From the IMG/VR virus record IMGVR_UViG_3300027608_000028, positions 1-64,000 of that record: DNA of 64,000 nucleotides; one strand, given 5' to 3'. The position numbers were made by a program, and so were the translations under genes. The notes beneath the pieces were generated by a model. The model worked only from the letters and a program-made list of their open reading frames with translations, had not been told where the DNA came from and made no database searches. Positions 63,260 to 64,000 of this stretch are shown here, in pieces. The stretch's first letter is position 1. Each line of letters starts with the position of its first letter. The DNA is from a virus.

Positions 63260-63904
63260 TTAGTAGCTCTTTAGTATTCTAGTCCTAGCATCTTTAGCTA
63301 GGCTACGGCTTTGTGTATATCTGCTTTCGTAAATAGACCTTTTATCTAGGTCAGATGTACGTTTAATTTTGCTGGTATACACGCTTGCTTCATACAAATG
63401 ATTAGCATACGTTTTATCAGCTTCGTATATTTCTTTACATTTAGATGATGAGCCAGAATTTGATATAAGTTGTTTGGTAATTGCGGCGGCACTTTCGAAT
63501 AGTGCTAGATCTTGATATAATACTTCGTTGGTCTTTAAATCAACAATATCATATACATTCTTGTGCTTGCCCGGTGCCCATTCAGTTTCTTTAATTAAAA
63601 CATGATAGTCGGCTATTCTAACGCCTGTATTTGTTTTTTCTGTATTGAGTAACTGGCGGGTTCGTACATTTGTCTTGCTTTCTTCTTGCAATGTCTCTTT
63701 GGTATCCAATGTTACTTTTTGGAATTTACTTAATATATTGGCCATTGCCTGGACACTTGGATCTGAATGTTTGCTGACTGAATTGGTTTCTAAGGCTGTA
63801 GAACTTTCCGTAATCATTTTGTTAACGGTAGTAGAACGATCCTCAACATTATTCAGTTGAGCCATTACCTTTTTCATTGCATCAATTGAGTTTCTATCTA
63901 GCAT
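63260..63904 (-). CDS. Virion-region hypothetical protein (214 aa)
   Basis: Helical N-terminus (MLDRNSIDAMKKVMAQLNNV), middle beta part with GVRIADYHVLIKETEWAPGK, and a basic helical C-terminus. I recall the pattern from T4-like marine phages; no function known. Confidence 0.6.
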   Translation of the reverse strand: MLDRNSIDAMKKVMAQLNNVEDRSTTVNKMITESSTALETNSVSKHSDPSVQAMANILSKFQKVTLDTKETLQEESKTNVRTRQLLNTEKTNTGVRIADYHVLIKETEWAPGKHKNVYDIVDLKTNEVLYQDLALFESAAAITKQLISNSGSSSKCKEIYEADKTYANHLYEASVYTSKIKRTSDLDKRSIYESRYTQSRSLAKDARTRILKSY

Positions 63905-63921
63905 TGTTTTTCCTTTGTGTA

Positions 63922-64000
63922 TTACTTAGTATTATAAATCTTACTATTCTTTTTTACAAAAGATTCTTCCAAACTGGATAGATCTGCAACTTGCTGTTTA
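63922..64000 (-). CDS. C-terminal end of a further minus-strand gene (partial)
   Basis: Open to the window edge; the visible end reads QQVADLSSLEESFVKKNSKI and stops at TAA. AAAGG then leads to the next gene. Identity cannot be told. Confidence 0.5.
   Translation of the reverse strand, partial: KQQVADLSSLEESFVKKNSKIYNTK

Noticed and set aside
1-64000. Integrase, attachment site or insertion sequence
   Set aside because: No recombinase, transposase, flanking direct repeat or terminal inverted repeat was seen; the window gives no sign of a temperate element.

Overview
The window looks like part of a very large tailed-phage genome, probably from a phage of a Gram-negative and perhaps betaproteobacterial host. 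Genes are short, tightly packed and mostly on the minus strand, with many ATGA or TAATG overlaps. The window holds virion-type proteins (subtilase, tail-fibre-like proteins), lysis enzymes, class Ia ribonucleotide reductase, a long tRNA array and Clp/IF-3 translation and proteolysis genes, and no ribosomal RNA or bacterial housekeeping operon. The host guess rests on outer-membrane and LPS-type genes and on the tmRNA tag ANDSQFALAA, which resembles betaproteobacterial tags. It is an inference.

Layout. 0-2.4 kb: minus-strand array of 20 tRNAs, mostly with encoded CCA, broken by structured spacers; two of these are tRNA-like elements with an exact tRNA-Lys(UUU) anticodon loop and no T arm. 3.2-4.7 kb: plus-strand cassette of small membrane proteins and a lipoprotein. 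4.7-12.4 kb: a curli-like island with CsgF, CsgG, two curlin-repeat proteins, a FecR-domain protein, a CHASE2 adenylate cyclase and an SDR-like protein. 12.6-20.2 kb: small early-type genes, including a duplicated family ending in HFGVEE and a run of genes each with a near-consensus sigma70 promoter. 20.2-23.9 kb: subtilase and fibre-like protein. 23.9-28.7 kb: FabI, GMP reductase and three tandem desaturases. 28.7-36.0 kb: ClpS, Hsp20, IF-3, ClpX, SleB-type hydrolase, cupin, ClpP. 36-49.4 kb: secreted low-complexity proteins, IscU, ketoacyl-ACP synthase, radical SAM protein, PP-loop protein, surface-modification genes, a fourth desaturase and a Rieske oxygenase. 49.4-49.9 kb: a circularly permuted tmRNA gene and an odd class II tRNA. 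50-55 kb: small genes, rubredoxin/rubrerythrin, M15 peptidase. 55.4-59.9 kb: glutaredoxin, NrdB, class II aldolase, NrdA. 60-64 kb: virion-type proteins and a PD-(D/E)XK nuclease.

The genes suggest a phage that takes over translation (tRNAs, IF-3, tmRNA), proteolysis (ClpS/X/P), nucleotide supply (NrdAB, glutaredoxin, GMP reductase), membrane lipid composition (FabI, KAS, four desaturases) and the host surface (curli-like export, glycosyltransferase, LpxH-like enzyme, outer-membrane barrel). Two promoter types are visible: sigma70 (TTGACA-N17-TATAAT) ahead of early-type genes, and a T4-late-like TATAAATA box only 5-7 bases before several start codons.
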